64,000 nucleotides of DNA, taken from positions 58,993-122,992 of the forward strand of contig NZ_DATIND010000065.1 of assembly GCF_035474595.1 (NCBI RefSeq). The letters run 5' to 3'. The notes beneath the pieces were generated by a model. That model ran no database searches. It saw only the letters and a program-made list of their open reading frames with translations, and was not told the origin of the DNA. Shown in pieces: positions 15,995 through 25,009 of the stretch; position 1 is the stretch's first letter; each line of letters begins with the position of its first letter. The stretch is from Longimicrobium sp. (GTDB taxonomy: Bacteria > Gemmatimonadota > Gemmatimonadetes > Longimicrobiales > Longimicrobiaceae). The translations under genes were made by a program, and so were the position numbers.

Positions 15995-16585
15995 CTACTC
16001 CGCGCCGCCGGGGCGGAGCTGCTCCACCGTTTCGGCCACGCGCCGGCCCGCGGATTCGATGGCGTCGGCGGTGCGGCCGTGCACCGCCTGGGCGGCCTGC
16101 TGCGCGGTGCCCACGAGGGTCCCCGGCCCGGCGCCCAGGTGCTCGACCACCTCCTCGACCCAGGCGTAGTGCCGCTCCTCGTCCGCCGCCGCGCCGCGCA
16201 GGACGACGGAGACGGCGGTGTCGTGCGGGCGGTCGGCGTGGCGGCGGTACTTGTCGCGCACCTGCCCCTCGTTGGTCTTGAAGGCCAGCAGGGTCGCCCG
16301 GTCGTCGCCCAGCGTGCCGAGCGCCTGCACCGCCGCCTTGAACACGCCGGTGGGAATGTGCGGCAGCTGCAGCGGCACGCCGCCGCGGTCGCGGATCAGC
16401 TGCGCCAGCCGCTCGATGTGGCGCTGGTGGTCGGCCCGGAAGCCGGCCAGCGTCTCGCGGTACTCGGCGCTGGAGATGCGGCCGATGGCGAGCGAGTACG
16501 CCTGCACCGCGTCGTGGTCCAGGGCCAGCAGGTCGTTCAGCTCGGCCACCAGCTCCGCGCCCGTGGGAAAGGTCTCGTCCGCCAT
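15995..16585 (-). CDS. Ferritin-like four-helix domain protein (DUF2383/DUF892-like)
   Basis: A 196-residue soluble protein. Helices carry LVAELNDLLALDHDAVQAYSLAI, ADHQRHIERLAQLI and AAADEERHYAWVEEVVE, with Asp/His/Glu positions spaced as in ferritin-like four-helix bundles that hold a di-metal site. Such proteins (PA2169-like, YciF-like) are linked to stress responses. ATG 16585 begins MADETFPTG. It is followed closely upstream on the same strand by a DUF4142 lipoprotein gene, another stress-associated four-helix family, suggesting a joint envelope/stress unit. The exact subfamily is uncertain. Confidence 0.75.
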   Translation of the reverse strand: MADETFPTGAELVAELNDLLALDHDAVQAYSLAIGRISSAEYRETLAGFRADHQRHIERLAQLIRDRGGVPLQLPHIPTGVFKAAVQALGTLGDDRATLLAFKTNEGQVRDKYRRHADRPHDTAVSVVLRGAAADEERHYAWVEEVVEHLGAGPGTLVGTAQQAAQAVHGRTADAIESAGRRVAETVEQLRPGGAE

Positions 16586-16654
16586 CGGTCCGCTCCCGCG
16601 TTGCAGGGTGATGCCGGAGGCGGCCGCCGGGCCGCCCCCGCCGCTTCCGCGCTG

Positions 16655-17428
16655 TTACAGCCCCGCGCGGATCTGCTGGGCCATCTGCAGATGCATGGCC
16701 ACCGCGGCGCGCTGCGCGGTCAGCGTCTGCGTCATCACGTGCCCGATGCCGCCCTGCGCCAGCATGCGGTCCAGGCTGCTCAGCGCGTACTGGTGCGCGG
16801 CCACCTGCCGGTCCATGTACGCCCGGTCGAACTGCGCGCCGCTCAGCGCCCGCAGCGCCGCCAGGTCCGCCATGGCCGACTCCGCCACCGGCCGGCTGTA
16901 CGGGTTCTGCATCAGCAGGCCGTTCAGCTCGTCCATCCCCATCGGCGACAGCACCATCGACGGGGTGAAGGCGCCGGTCATGTCCATCGACCCGCTCCCC
17001 GCGCCCACCTCGCCCATCCCCGTTCCCGTGGTTCCGGTGCCGCCGCTGTGCGCGCTGTTCGAGACCACGCCCTGCCCGTTCGTCTCCACCGCCGGGCCGC
17101 CGTAGCCCAGGTTCCCCGCGGCGATGTGCGCGCTGGTGCGCAGCCCCAGCCCCATGCGCTGCATCTGCTCGTCGCGCATGGCCAGCGCGTTGGAGTGCTC
17201 GGTGATCATCCGGCTGGCGAAGTCGCGCACGGCGCCGCTGCTGGCCCGGCTCTGCGCCAGCTGCGCCTGCTGGATCTCGCCCGCGTCCACCGCCGATACG
17301 AACGAGTGCGCCGCCACGTCGCCCTGCCCGTGCGGCCCCAGCGTGCTCATCCCCAACGTGCCCGTGGAGCACGCCGCCGCCAGCGGCAGCAGCCCCGCCA
17401 GCGCCCATCCGCCCATCCGTGTGGCCAT
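16655..17428 (-). CDS. DUF4142 domain lipoprotein
   Basis: A 257-residue protein with a lipoprotein signal MATRMGGWALAGLLPLAAAC (Cys20) and a DUF4142 four-helix domain split by a Gly/Ser/Thr-rich insert. The first half is FVSAVDAGEIQQAQLAQSRAS...FASRMITEHSNALAMRDEQM. The second half is MADLAALRALSGAQFDRAYMDRQVAAHQYAL. DUF4142 proteins are exported, ferritin-like in fold and of unknown biochemical role. The insert (about 100-150) is low complexity. GGGAGGTC precedes the ATG at 17428. It lies 69 bases upstream of the ferritin-like gene, same strand. Confidence 0.85.
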   Translation of the reverse strand: MATRMGGWALAGLLPLAAACSTGTLGMSTLGPHGQGDVAAHSFVSAVDAGEIQQAQLAQSRASSGAVRDFASRMITEHSNALAMRDEQMQRMGLGLRTSAHIAAGNLGYGGPAVETNGQGVVSNSAHSGGTGTTGTGMGEVGAGSGSMDMTGAFTPSMVLSPMGMDELNGLLMQNPYSRPVAESAMADLAALRALSGAQFDRAYMDRQVAAHQYALSSLDRMLAQGGIGHVMTQTLTAQRAAVAMHLQMAQQIRAGL

Positions 17429-17570
17429 CTTCGACCTCCCGGTTCCGGTCTCCGCTCCGCCCGCCCCGTGCGGGCGAAAAGTGGGGCCGGAAACCGATGC
17501 AAAGGTTGGTCACACGCGTGGAGCACAGATGTCGAAAGTCAGTAAACTGCTGTAGAACAACAAGATAGAA

Positions 17571-17648
17571 TCACACGGAGGGAACGGAGGAAACGGAGGA
17601 GGAGCGGAGTGCGATGAGTTCTCCGCTCCCTCCGTTCCCTCCGTGTGA
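17571..17648. repeat. Long palindrome with GGAGGAAACGGAGG units, probable bidirectional terminator
   Basis: TCACACGGAGGGAACGGAGG (17571-17590) pairs with 17629-17648, and the inner GGAGCGGAG (17601-17609) pairs with 17620-17628. A closely related palindrome sits at 41251-41333. It separates two reverse-strand genes. Confidence 0.7.
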
Positions 17649-17658
17649 GACGTTCTTT

Positions 17659-18546
17659 TCAGGATGGCGGGACGAAGGGATGGACCGGGAGCCCGGCGAC
17701 GCCGGTGCGGACGCGGAAGAGGTCGCCGGATTCGATCGCGTCCTCGATCTCCTCCTCCATCATCCCCACCGACGCGGTGGTGATGTAGAGATCGCGCAGC
17801 CCCGCGCCGCCGAACGCGCAGCTCGTCGCGCGGGGGACGGGGAGGGAGATGCGGTCGGTCTCGCGCCCGCGTTCGTCGTAGCGCACCACCGCGCCGCCCG
17901 CGAAGCGCGCCGACCACACGCCTCCTTCCGCGTCCACCGCCAGCCCGTCGGGAAAGCCGTCCTCGCCGCGGAGATCGACGAAGGTGCGGCGGTTGGAGAT
18001 GCGTCCCGCCTCCGCGTCGAAGTCGTACGCGTGGATGGTCTGCGCGGGCGAGTCGGTGAGGTAGAAGGTGCCGCCGTCCGGACTCCACCCCAGGCCGTTG
18101 GAGATGGTGAGCCCCGTCTCCATCCGCCGCAGTCCGCCATCGCGGTCGAAGCGCCAGAGCGACGCGCCGCCCTCGCTGGGCGAGAAGGAGCCGAACCAGA
18201 AGCGTCCGCGCGCGTCGCACGCCCCGTCGTTCAGCCGGTTCTCCGGCGGCTCGGGGACGTCCGCCAGCGGCTCCAGCCCGCCGGTGCGCGGGTCCAGCAG
18301 CGCCAGCCGGCTCCTCAGCGCCACCAGCAGCCGCCCGTCCGCCGCCGGCCAGACGCAGCCGCAGAGGCCGCCGACCTCCCACATCTCATCGTGCCCCGTC
18401 GCCGGGTCGAAGCGGTGCACGCTCTGGTCGAAGACATCCACCCAGAGCAGCGCCGCCGTCGCCGCGTCCCACACCGGCCCCTCGCCCAGGCGCGCCCGCG
18501 AGCGGAGGATACGCTCCGGCTTTGCGATCCCCATCCCCCCGCTCAT
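17659..18546 (-). CDS. SMP-30/gluconolactonase family protein
   Basis: A 295-residue six-bladed propeller of the SMP-30/regucalcin/gluconolactonase family. Landmarks are RLGEGPVWD (metal ligand Glu22), FDQSVHRFDPATG, ENRLNDGACDARGRFWFGS, the ISNGLGWSPDG loop, YLTDSPAQTIHAYDFD and FPDGLAVDAEGGVW. Known members hydrolyse sugar lactones using a divalent metal. ATG 18546 gives MSGG; an ATG four codons on (18534) follows GCGGGGGG and could be the real start. It lies head-to-tail downstream of iadA with 45 bases between. Confidence 0.88.
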   Translation of the reverse strand: MSGGMGIAKPERILRSRARLGEGPVWDAATAALLWVDVFDQSVHRFDPATGHDEMWEVGGLCGCVWPAADGRLLVALRSRLALLDPRTGGLEPLADVPEPPENRLNDGACDARGRFWFGSFSPSEGGASLWRFDRDGGLRRMETGLTISNGLGWSPDGGTFYLTDSPAQTIHAYDFDAEAGRISNRRTFVDLRGEDGFPDGLAVDAEGGVWSARFAGGAVVRYDERGRETDRISLPVPRATSCAFGGAGLRDLYITTASVGMMEEEIEDAIESGDLFRVRTGVAGLPVHPFVPPS

Positions 18547-18591
18547 GACCGGGCTCGGCGCGGATGCGGGGGACGGAGAACGGAAGGGCGA

Positions 18592-19806
18592 TCACCTGGC
18601 CGCATCTCCCTCTTCCTTCTCTTCGGTCCCTTTCTCCTTCTCCTCGCCCTTCTCGTCCTTGCGGCCGCTGAGGTGGATCTGGCGGTCGCTGTCGTCCAGG
18701 AAGCTCTCCTCCTTCACCAGGTTCCCATCGCGCACCATGGCCAGCCCGTGGGAGAGGACGTGCACGATCTCCAGGCTCCCCTCCTCCAGCAGCAGCACGT
18801 CGCCCATGCGGCCCTTCTCCAGCGCGCCCTTTCCGCCGTAGCCCTCCAGCTTCAGGATGGCGGCGGTGTTGCGCGTCGCCAGCCGGAACACCTTCTCCTT
18901 CGGCAGCCCGCAGTCGCGGATGCACGAGCGGATCTGCTCCCACACGCCGCGCGGGCTGGTGACCGACGCGTCGGACGAGATGGTGAGCCTGTCCTCGGGC
19001 GCGCCGGCCTCCAGGTAGCGGCGCACCCACTTCGCCATGTCGCCCTCGACCACGTCGATGTCGATCGGCATCCCCTTCTTCGCCAGCTCCACCGCCTCGT
19101 CGAAGAGGCGGGTGGTGCGCTCCACGTGCGTGGGGTAGAACCACTCCGGCTTCACGTTGAAGCCGTCCAGCACCTCGCGCAGGGGGCGCAGCCGCGAGTC
19201 GCCCTCGCCCACGTGCAGGTGCAGGAGGCCGGCCTTGCGCGAGAGCATTCCGCCCACGTGGCAGTCGGTGGCCACGCGGGCCAGGTCGCGCGCCGACGGG
19301 TCCATCCCCCGCTCGTCGGAGATGGCGATCTCGCCCGCGCCCAGCACCTCCTCGATGAACATGATGTCGTCGCGGACCGACGCCATGATGGAGGTGGGGG
19401 GGATGGAGTACCCGCCCGACCACACGAAGGCGTTCAGCCCGTCTTCCTTCAGCGCCTTGGCCTTGGCCAGCAGCCCGGCCATGGTCTTCATCGTGGTGTC
19501 CACCCCCAGCACGCCGACCACGGTGGTGATGCCGAAGCGCACCAGCTCGCCGATGAAGAACTCGGGCGTCTGCGTGCTGAAGCCGCTCTCGCCGCTCCCG
19601 CCCAGCAGGTGCACGTGCGGGTCGATAAGCCCGGGAACGACCAGGCACCCCTTGGCGTCGATCACCTCGCAGTCCACGCCCACGCTCTCCACCGCCTTGC
19701 GGTCGATCTCGCCGACCTTGGCGATCTTCCCGTCCGTCAGCAGGATGTCGCGCCGGCCCAGCGGCTCCGGCGCGTACACGTCCCCGTTCGTGATGAGTGT
19801 CAGCAT
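18592..19806 (-). CDS. iadA: Beta-aspartyl-peptidase / isoaspartyl dipeptidase (M38 amidohydrolase)
   Basis: A 404-residue amidohydrolase. The metal ligands are readable: His64/His66 in IDPHVHLLGG, a Lys/acid region, LLHLHVGEG, FYPTHVERT and the catalytic Asp in TISSDASVTSP. GSGESGFSTQTPE and GVDTTMKTM also match isoaspartyl dipeptidases, which clear beta-aspartyl dipeptides from damaged proteins. The start ATG 19806 has GGAGA upstream. The last 25 residues form an unusual highly charged tail (KDEKGEEKEKGTEEKEEG) not usual in the family (about 390 residues), probably a lineage extension. Confidence 0.9.
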   Translation of the reverse strand: MLTLITNGDVYAPEPLGRRDILLTDGKIAKVGEIDRKAVESVGVDCEVIDAKGCLVVPGLIDPHVHLLGGSGESGFSTQTPEFFIGELVRFGITTVVGVLGVDTTMKTMAGLLAKAKALKEDGLNAFVWSGGYSIPPTSIMASVRDDIMFIEEVLGAGEIAISDERGMDPSARDLARVATDCHVGGMLSRKAGLLHLHVGEGDSRLRPLREVLDGFNVKPEWFYPTHVERTTRLFDEAVELAKKGMPIDIDVVEGDMAKWVRRYLEAGAPEDRLTISSDASVTSPRGVWEQIRSCIRDCGLPKEKVFRLATRNTAAILKLEGYGGKGALEKGRMGDVLLLEEGSLEIVHVLSHGLAMVRDGNLVKEESFLDDSDRQIHLSGRKDEKGEEKEKGTEEKEEGDAAR

Positions 19807-20251
19807 TTCTCCGCCGAACCGATCTGGATGTGAGGAGTTGGGCCTCGCGGCGGCGGGGGAAGGCAGGGAACGGGCCGCGAAGGTGGCAAGATGGGAATGG
19901 AGATGTGGCGTTGGCGTGAGGATAGTCGGCGGAGCCGGGAGGATGCATCCAGCCCGCCTGGCTGGCCCCCTCCCCCGGCCCCGCCCCCGGCCCCTCCCCC
20001 CGCTCCGCGGGGGAGGGGAGAACTCATTGCGGGGAAGCTTCCGGAGCGCGCGGCGATGCTGCCTCGGGCCCCGCATCACACGTCAGCCGACGACTGCTCC
20101 ACCGCCTGTGCGCCAAAACGAATTCCCCCTCCTGTTATCGGGAGGGGGCGAGCGCTCTCAGGCGCGGGGGGAGGGCTCCGCGGCGGGCACCGAGCCCGCA
20201 TCGCACCAATGCAGCGCGGTGCGTCGGTTGATGCGGGGTTCGCGGGGTTCG
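19807..20251. other. Gene-free stretch with G+C-rich palindromes
   Basis: No gene is supported. It includes Pro/Gly-coding low-complexity C/G runs at about 19965-20025 (CCCCCGCTCCGCGGGGGAGG palindrome) and a second CCCCCTCCTG...GGGAGGGGGC palindrome at about 20125-20150. These are terminators or repeats. The iadA promoter should be near 19820-19930. Confidence 0.4.
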
Positions 20252-20779
20252 TCAGCGCGTGGATCGCCGCAACGTCAGGGCGATGCCGCGGCCGCCGGGC
20301 GCGGGCGTGATCCGGATCGCCGTCGTGGGCGGGGATGCGTCGCGCCAGCGGGGGCCGGTCACCAGCGCGCCGGCCGCGCCGCCCAGCAGCATCCCGCCGC
20401 CGGCGCCGATGAAGGTGGTCAGCGCGGTCGTCCCGTCCGGGCAGTCGTCGTGGCAGGTGATCCCGCCGATCGCCCCGATCACGGCGCCTACGCCGATCCC
20501 GATCAACATCCCGCGCGTCGCGTACCGCCGGCGCCCGTCCGGCACCTCCACGCGCGTCACGCGGCCGCGCGGGATCGCCACCAGCGAGTCGCCCGTGCGG
20601 ATCATCACCGAATCCGCCGTCGCCTGCACCAGCGTCCCCGCCACGCGCCCGGGGTGCCATCCCGCCGCGGTCACGCGAACGGGCCCGCCCTCCGGCATCT
20701 CCACCCGCTGCGCGTGAACGGTGCGGGGAAGCGTCGCCGCGGCGGTGATGAAGAGGAAGACGCGGAGGATGGATCGCAT
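20252..20779 (-). CDS. Exported protein with glycine-zipper segment
   Basis: A 175-residue protein. An N-terminal signal MRSILRVFLFITAAATLPRTVHA is followed by a small beta domain (VRVTAAGWHPGRVAGTLVQATADSVMIRTGDSLVAIPRGRVTRVEV), a form common in secreted Gemmatimonadota proteins. Next comes a Gly-rich hydrophobic hairpin (MLIGIGVGAVIGAIGG and GAGGGMLLGGAAGALV) with CHDDC between, then a basic tail. It likely sits in the envelope; function unknown. GAGAGGCC precedes the ATG at 20779. Confidence 0.7.
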   Translation of the reverse strand: MRSILRVFLFITAAATLPRTVHAQRVEMPEGGPVRVTAAGWHPGRVAGTLVQATADSVMIRTGDSLVAIPRGRVTRVEVPDGRRRYATRGMLIGIGVGAVIGAIGGITCHDDCPDGTTALTTFIGAGGGMLLGGAAGALVTGPRWRDASPPTTAIRITPAPGGRGIALTLRRSTR

Positions 20780-20860
20780 GGTGGCCTCTCGCTGGCAGGA
20801 TCGCGGACTCGGACCGACGGATGCAATGATGCCCCCGATCCGATCGATGCACCAGATCAA

Positions 20861-20908
20861 CGCACTTCCGCACTTCCGCACTTCCGCACTTCCGCACTTC
20901 CGCACTTC
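20861..20908. repeat. Six tandem copies of CGCACTTC
   Basis: Six perfect 8-bp units lie between the MFS gene end and the exported-protein gene. On the reverse strand the unit reads GAAGTGCG. Perfect identity suggests slippage or recent expansion. Confidence 0.95.
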
Positions 20909-20912
20909 CCTA

Positions 20913-22892
20913 TTAGGCCCGCCCCTCCACCACCTCGTCGGCCACGCGGTCGAGCATGGCGGCCAGGTCGGCGTGGTGCTCGGGGTCCCATCCCGCCACC
21001 AGGCTGGACATCCACTCGCGCCCGGCGGTGCGCAGGCGCGCGAGCGTTTCCGTGCCCGTGGGGGTGAGTGACCCGTGCGTGCCGTCGCCGTCCACCAGCC
21101 CGCGGTCGCGCAGCTCGTCCATCCCCTGGCGCAGCCGCGTGGGGTCGATCTTGAACTCGCCGCCCACGCGCCACGGATCGGTGTCGAGGTGCTGGCCTAC
21201 GCGCGCCAGCATCCAGCACGCGGCCGGGCTCAGGCCCACGCCCGCGAGCGCGGAGATCTTCTCGATCATCCGCACCTTGGCGTCGCGGTGCATCAGGTGC
21301 CAGAGCGAGCGCGAGAACGGCGGCCAGCTCTCCCCGTCCTCCGGCATCGCCATGGTCTCGCCCACGCCGGCGCCGCCCGCCGCGACCGAGTCGCGCAGCG
21401 GCCGCTCCTCCAGCAGCCACGACAGCAGGAACGCCGCGGCGCCCACGATGGCCGCAAACAGGAAGACGAAGTCCAGCGAGCGGGTGAAGGCGTCCAGGAA
21501 AACGCCTCGCGTCGCCGCCGGCAGCCGCTGGATCGCTGCCGGATCCATCCCCCCGCCGCCGCCGGTCACCGCGCCCGCGGCCCCGGGCATCACCCGCGCG
21601 AGCGTCGCCGTCAGGCGCGAGGCGAACACCGCGCCCAGCACCGCCGTCCCCAGCGAGCCGCCGATGGAGCGGAAGAGCGTCGCCCCGCTGGTCGCCACGC
21701 CCAGGTCCTCGTAGTCCACCGAGTTCTGCACGGCCAGCACCAGCACCTGCATCACCATTCCCAGCCCCATCCCCACCACCAGCATGTACAGCGAGGCGGT
21801 GGCCAGGCCGGTGTCGGCGCGCATCCGCGAGAGGAGGAAGAGGCCCGCGCTCATCACCGCCGTTCCCACGATCGGGAACACGCGGTAGCGCCCCCAGCGG
21901 GAGATGAGCTGGCCGCTGACGATCGACGTCACCAGCATCCCCCCCATCACCGGCAGCAGCTGCAGCCCGGAGCCCGTGGGGCTGGCGCCCTTCACCGTCT
22001 GCAGGAAGAGGGGGAGGAAGGTGATGGAGCCGAACATGGCGAACCCCACCACCACACCCACCGCGCTGCTCACCGTGAAGATGCGGTTGCGGAAGAGGCG
22101 CAGCGGGAGGACGGGCTCGGCCGCGCGCCGCTCGATCCAGACGAAGAGCGCCAGGAAGACGACGCTCGCCACGCCCATCCCCACGATCTGCGGCGAGCCC
22201 CACGGGAAGGTGGCCCCGCCCAGGTCGGTGAGGAGGATGATTCCGCTGAGCGCCGCCGCCAGCGTCGCCGCGCCCAGGTAGTCGATGCGGTGCCGCTTCC
22301 GCTCGGGGTTGGCGGGAAGCGTCGCCGCCAGGACGACCATCGCGACGATGCCGAGCGGGAGGTTGATGTAGAAGATCCAGCGCCAGGTGAGGTTCGTGGT
22401 GAAGAACCCGCCGATCAGCGGCCCGGCCACGCTGCTCAGCCCGAACACCGCGCCGAAGATCCCCTGGTAGCGGCCGCGCTCGCGCGGGGGGATCACGTCG
22501 CCCACGGCGGCCATCGAGCTCACCATCAGCCCGCCGCCGCCCAGGCCCTGCAGCGCGCGGAAGGCGATCAGCGCCTCCAGCGAGCGCGCCATTCCGCACA
22601 GCACCGAGCCGAGCAGGAAGATGACGACGGCCGACTGGAGGACGCGCTTGCGCCCGTACAGGTCGCCCAGCTTGCCATAGAGCGGGGTGACGATGGTCTG
22701 CGCCAGCAGGTACGCCGTCACCACCCACGCCAGGTGGCCCACGCCGCCCATCTCGCCCACGATGGTCGGCAGCGCCGTGGCCACGATGGTGCTGTCCAGC
22801 GAGGCGAGCAGCATCACCAGCAGCAGCCCGCTGAACACCACCCACACGCTCCGCTCTTCCCCCTCGGCCCTCACCGCCTGCTCCGCCATCAT
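20913..22892 (-). CDS. DHA2-family MFS drug exporter fused to a MarR-like C-terminal domain
   Basis: A 659-residue protein. Residues about 10-515 form a 14-TM DHA2-type exporter: LASLDSTIVATALPTIVGEMGG (motif D1), GKLGDLYGRKRVL (motif A), QGLGGGGLMVSSMAAVGDVIPPRERGRYQG, FGLSSVAGPLIGGFF (motif C), RWIFYINLPLG. After the last TM (FLLSWLLEERPLR) a soluble region of about 125 residues (DAKVRMIEKISALAGVGLSPAACWMLARVGQH...LRQGMDELRDRGLVDGDGTHGSLTPTGTETLARL) reads as a MarR-type winged helix. GGGGAGC precedes two adjacent ATGs (22892, 22889). The fusion suggests that drug sensing is built into the pump. DNA binding is unproven. Confidence 0.88.
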   Translation of the reverse strand: MMAEQAVRAEGEERSVWVVFSGLLLVMLLASLDSTIVATALPTIVGEMGGVGHLAWVVTAYLLAQTIVTPLYGKLGDLYGRKRVLQSAVVIFLLGSVLCGMARSLEALIAFRALQGLGGGGLMVSSMAAVGDVIPPRERGRYQGIFGAVFGLSSVAGPLIGGFFTTNLTWRWIFYINLPLGIVAMVVLAATLPANPERKRHRIDYLGAATLAAALSGIILLTDLGGATFPWGSPQIVGMGVASVVFLALFVWIERRAAEPVLPLRLFRNRIFTVSSAVGVVVGFAMFGSITFLPLFLQTVKGASPTGSGLQLLPVMGGMLVTSIVSGQLISRWGRYRVFPIVGTAVMSAGLFLLSRMRADTGLATASLYMLVVGMGLGMVMQVLVLAVQNSVDYEDLGVATSGATLFRSIGGSLGTAVLGAVFASRLTATLARVMPGAAGAVTGGGGGMDPAAIQRLPAATRGVFLDAFTRSLDFVFLFAAIVGAAAFLLSWLLEERPLRDSVAAGGAGVGETMAMPEDGESWPPFSRSLWHLMHRDAKVRMIEKISALAGVGLSPAACWMLARVGQHLDTDPWRVGGEFKIDPTRLRQGMDELRDRGLVDGDGTHGSLTPTGTETLARLRTAGREWMSSLVAGWDPEHHADLAAMLDRVADEVVEGRA

Positions 22893-22979
22893 CCGCTCCC
22901 CGAATTTCCGTGTGCGACGCTCGAACCGGAATTCACCTAGCAAACCCGGTTCCCGCAGAGGAGAACAGCAACAGAAAGC

Positions 22980-23053
22980 CTCACGCGGAGACGCGGAGAC
23001 ACGGAGAACTCACCGCCGCGATGAGTTCTCCGCGCCCCGCGTCTCCGCGTGAG
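22980..23053. terminator. Long CACGCGGAGA palindrome between convergent-type ends
   Basis: An outer 17-bp stem (22980-22996 with 23037-23053) and an inner 11-bp stem (23002-23012 with 23022-23032) make one extended hairpin. It lies between the MaoC gene end and the MFS gene start on the reverse strand, so it probably terminates the MaoC transcript. Relatives are at 10592, 17571 and 58870. Confidence 0.75.
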
Positions 23054-23059
23054 ATCAGG

Positions 23060-23503
23060 TCAGCCGGGCGTGCGGCAGAGGAAGAAGTTGAGCGCGCTGA
23101 GCGTCATCACCACCTCGCCGCGCTGGTTCAGCACCTCCACGTCGGAGCGCACCAGGCCGCGGTCCGGCTTGCTGCGCGAGCGCCGCGCCTCGGCCACGGT
23201 CACGCGCAGCGACAGCTCGTCGCCCGGGCGCACGGGCCGCAGCCAGCGCAGGTTGTCCACGCCGGGGGAGACGAGGGTGGCGACCTTCGACAGGTAGTGG
23301 TCGGAGTACAGCCGCATCATCAGCCCCGCCGTGTGCCACCCGCTGGCGATCAGCCCGCCGTACTCCGTCCGCTCCGCGGCTTCCGGATCGGTGTGGAACA
23401 CCTGCGGATCGAACCTCCGCCCGAACGCCAGCACCTCCTCCTCGTCCACGCGAATCGAGCCGAACTCGTGCACCGAGCCCGGCTCGTAGTCTTCGAAGTA
23501 CAA
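23060..23503 (-). CDS. MaoC-like hot-dog dehydratase
   Basis: About 147 residues from the TTG at 23503 ([19 protein letters not shown]), which has AGGAACAGGTG just upstream and starts where the family starts. The open frame extends to another TTG at 23545 overlapping the TGA of the upstream gene. The hot-dog domain shows [25 protein letters not shown] (the FAxxxDxxxxH hydratase motif: Asp and His), [33 protein letters not shown] and [15 protein letters not shown]. MaoC proteins hydrate enoyl-CoA-type thioesters. The neighbour upstream is an unrelated low-G+C gene, so the original operon context seems lost. Confidence 0.85.
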   Translation of the reverse strand: MYFEDYEPGSVHEFGSIRVDEEEVLAFGRRFDPQVFHTDPEAAERTEYGGLIASGWHTAGLMMRLYSDHYLSKVATLVSPGVDNLRWLRPVRPGDELSLRVTVAEARRSRSKPDRGLVRSDVEVLNQRGEVVMTLSALNFFLCRTPG

Positions 23504-23541
23504 TTCACCTGTTCCTGTCCAGACTTGGCGAACCGCAGACG

Positions 23542-24954
23542 TCAAGCCCCAAAGATTTTGTTGTTTATTGTACTCACAAGGTTTTTCCCTGCTCGTGAGT
23601 CGCTCGGTGTTTTGGAGATGGAGAATACGTACCTGTCGTCACCATGGTACACGGCTTTCACATGCTTTCCCGAGTCGGTAACAACAAAGCCAAGCTCTTC
23701 TAGCGCCCGCCGTTCCGTCGTACCGAACTTCCCTCCTTTTGCGAAGATGTCCTTGATTTGAGATGCGATCTGCTCAGCACCTTCCCCTGCTGGGTTAGCA
23801 GCGATGAGGTCTTCAATGATGTGCATCCATCGTGAATCGGTACGTATTGTACTTCGACTCGCTTTAAGCGCAGCAGCGATGCACTCAGTGATCTCTCCGG
23901 GATAAAACTCCTGTTCGTCGCCCAGCGCCAGCACCCCTTCAGATCTCGTCTTAGCAAATCCCTGCAGCCGCATATTCTCGCCCATGAGACGCCGAATTTC
24001 GGCCTCGGATTCATCAAGTTGCTGCCTGACCGCGGACAACTCAGCATCGATCTCTTGAGCGTACTCCTCCCACCCGGCACTGCCCTGCGTCCGGAGCTGT
24101 TGTAGTCGTGCGCGAGATATAACTTCCCGAAGGTATGATGAGGTGCTCTCAACCCGCGGCCGAATATGGGTAAGCGCAACGCGAACGGCCTCTCTAATGG
24201 CGTTCTCTAGTTCTGTCGCTGAAGCAAAACGAATCGGTAGAAATCGTGCTTGCGCCCCAAGGCCCGCAGGCCAATAGATGCTAACCGCTCCGTTGTAGGC
24301 GTTAATTCCGTGAACATTGCGGTTAAGTGCGAAGGAGAACTGTCGTGATGGCTCAACTACAACGTGTGCCATTCCCGCTAAGTCGCGCGACAGCCGGTTC
24401 ACATCCAGGGAGTACTGGCGTCCCCAATCTGTGCTGACGTACACAACAGGTAACCGATTTCTGGCAGTTCCCGTCATGTAACCCGCTGCGACATCAACTT
24501 CGTCCTCGCGCAGTCGAACGGGGTCAGCATCTATTGGCAGAATTCCATCATAGCCCCCGCCAAGTCTCTGCAGGAGCACCTTAATCAAATACGGTTTTTT
24601 AGGAGTGGGGAGCCTACTGCCAGGCGTTAATAAATTACAGTGAAGCCGCACGGATACCCAGACTACTCCGTCCTTCTCGTGTGCAACGGTGTCGGTCACC
24701 CACTCCTTGTTGCCTTTCTCAATCCATGACTGCCGAAGCCCTGCCCAAGACTGCTCGTCTAGGGTCACCCTCATTACAGTTACTTCCTGAGCGTCCTTCT
24801 TGTATCGCGTGATTTCTCCTAGCGGCTCGGCACCGAAATCCTCATGCGTCCATTTCGAATGAGGGCTTCCGACCAACCACTCCTTCGCCGCGTCCAGGAG
24901 ATCATCTGCGTGTGTGCCTGAAGCAGCTGGAAACTCTGTCGCCCAAACGAGCAT
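23542..24954 (-). CDS. Uncharacterised low-G+C protein with coiled coil and HicA-like C-terminal domain
   Basis: A 470-residue protein I do not recognise as a named family. Residues 1-130 are mixed alpha/beta. At 130-260 is a distinctive block with [36 protein letters not shown] and [12 protein letters not shown]. About 275-345 is charged, probably coiled coil ([32 protein letters not shown]). The last 80 residues ([18 protein letters not shown]...[33 protein letters not shown]) look like a HicA/dsRBD-type RNA-binding fold. Base and codon use are clearly poorer in G+C than all neighbours, so it was probably acquired. The single-gene insertion and architecture fit a defence or RNA-targeting role; this is inference. 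Confidence 0.75.
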   Translation of the reverse strand: MLVWATEFPAASGTHADDLLDAAKEWLVGSPHSKWTHEDFGAEPLGEITRYKKDAQEVTVMRVTLDEQSWAGLRQSWIEKGNKEWVTDTVAHEKDGVVWVSVRLHCNLLTPGSRLPTPKKPYLIKVLLQRLGGGYDGILPIDADPVRLREDEVDVAAGYMTGTARNRLPVVYVSTDWGRQYSLDVNRLSRDLAGMAHVVVEPSRQFSFALNRNVHGINAYNGAVSIYWPAGLGAQARFLPIRFASATELENAIREAVRVALTHIRPRVESTSSYLREVISRARLQQLRTQGSAGWEEYAQEIDAELSAVRQQLDESEAEIRRLMGENMRLQGFAKTRSEGVLALGDEQEFYPGEITECIAAALKASRSTIRTDSRWMHIIEDLIAANPAGEGAEQIASQIKDIFAKGGKFGTTERRALEELGFVVTDSGKHVKAVYHGDDRYVFSISKTPSDSRAGKNLVSTINNKIFGA

Positions 24955-25009
24955 GCAGTCACCCGGATGTTTGGTTGAAGGTTTTGGCTGAGAGCTGGCG
25001 GTCTTTTAC

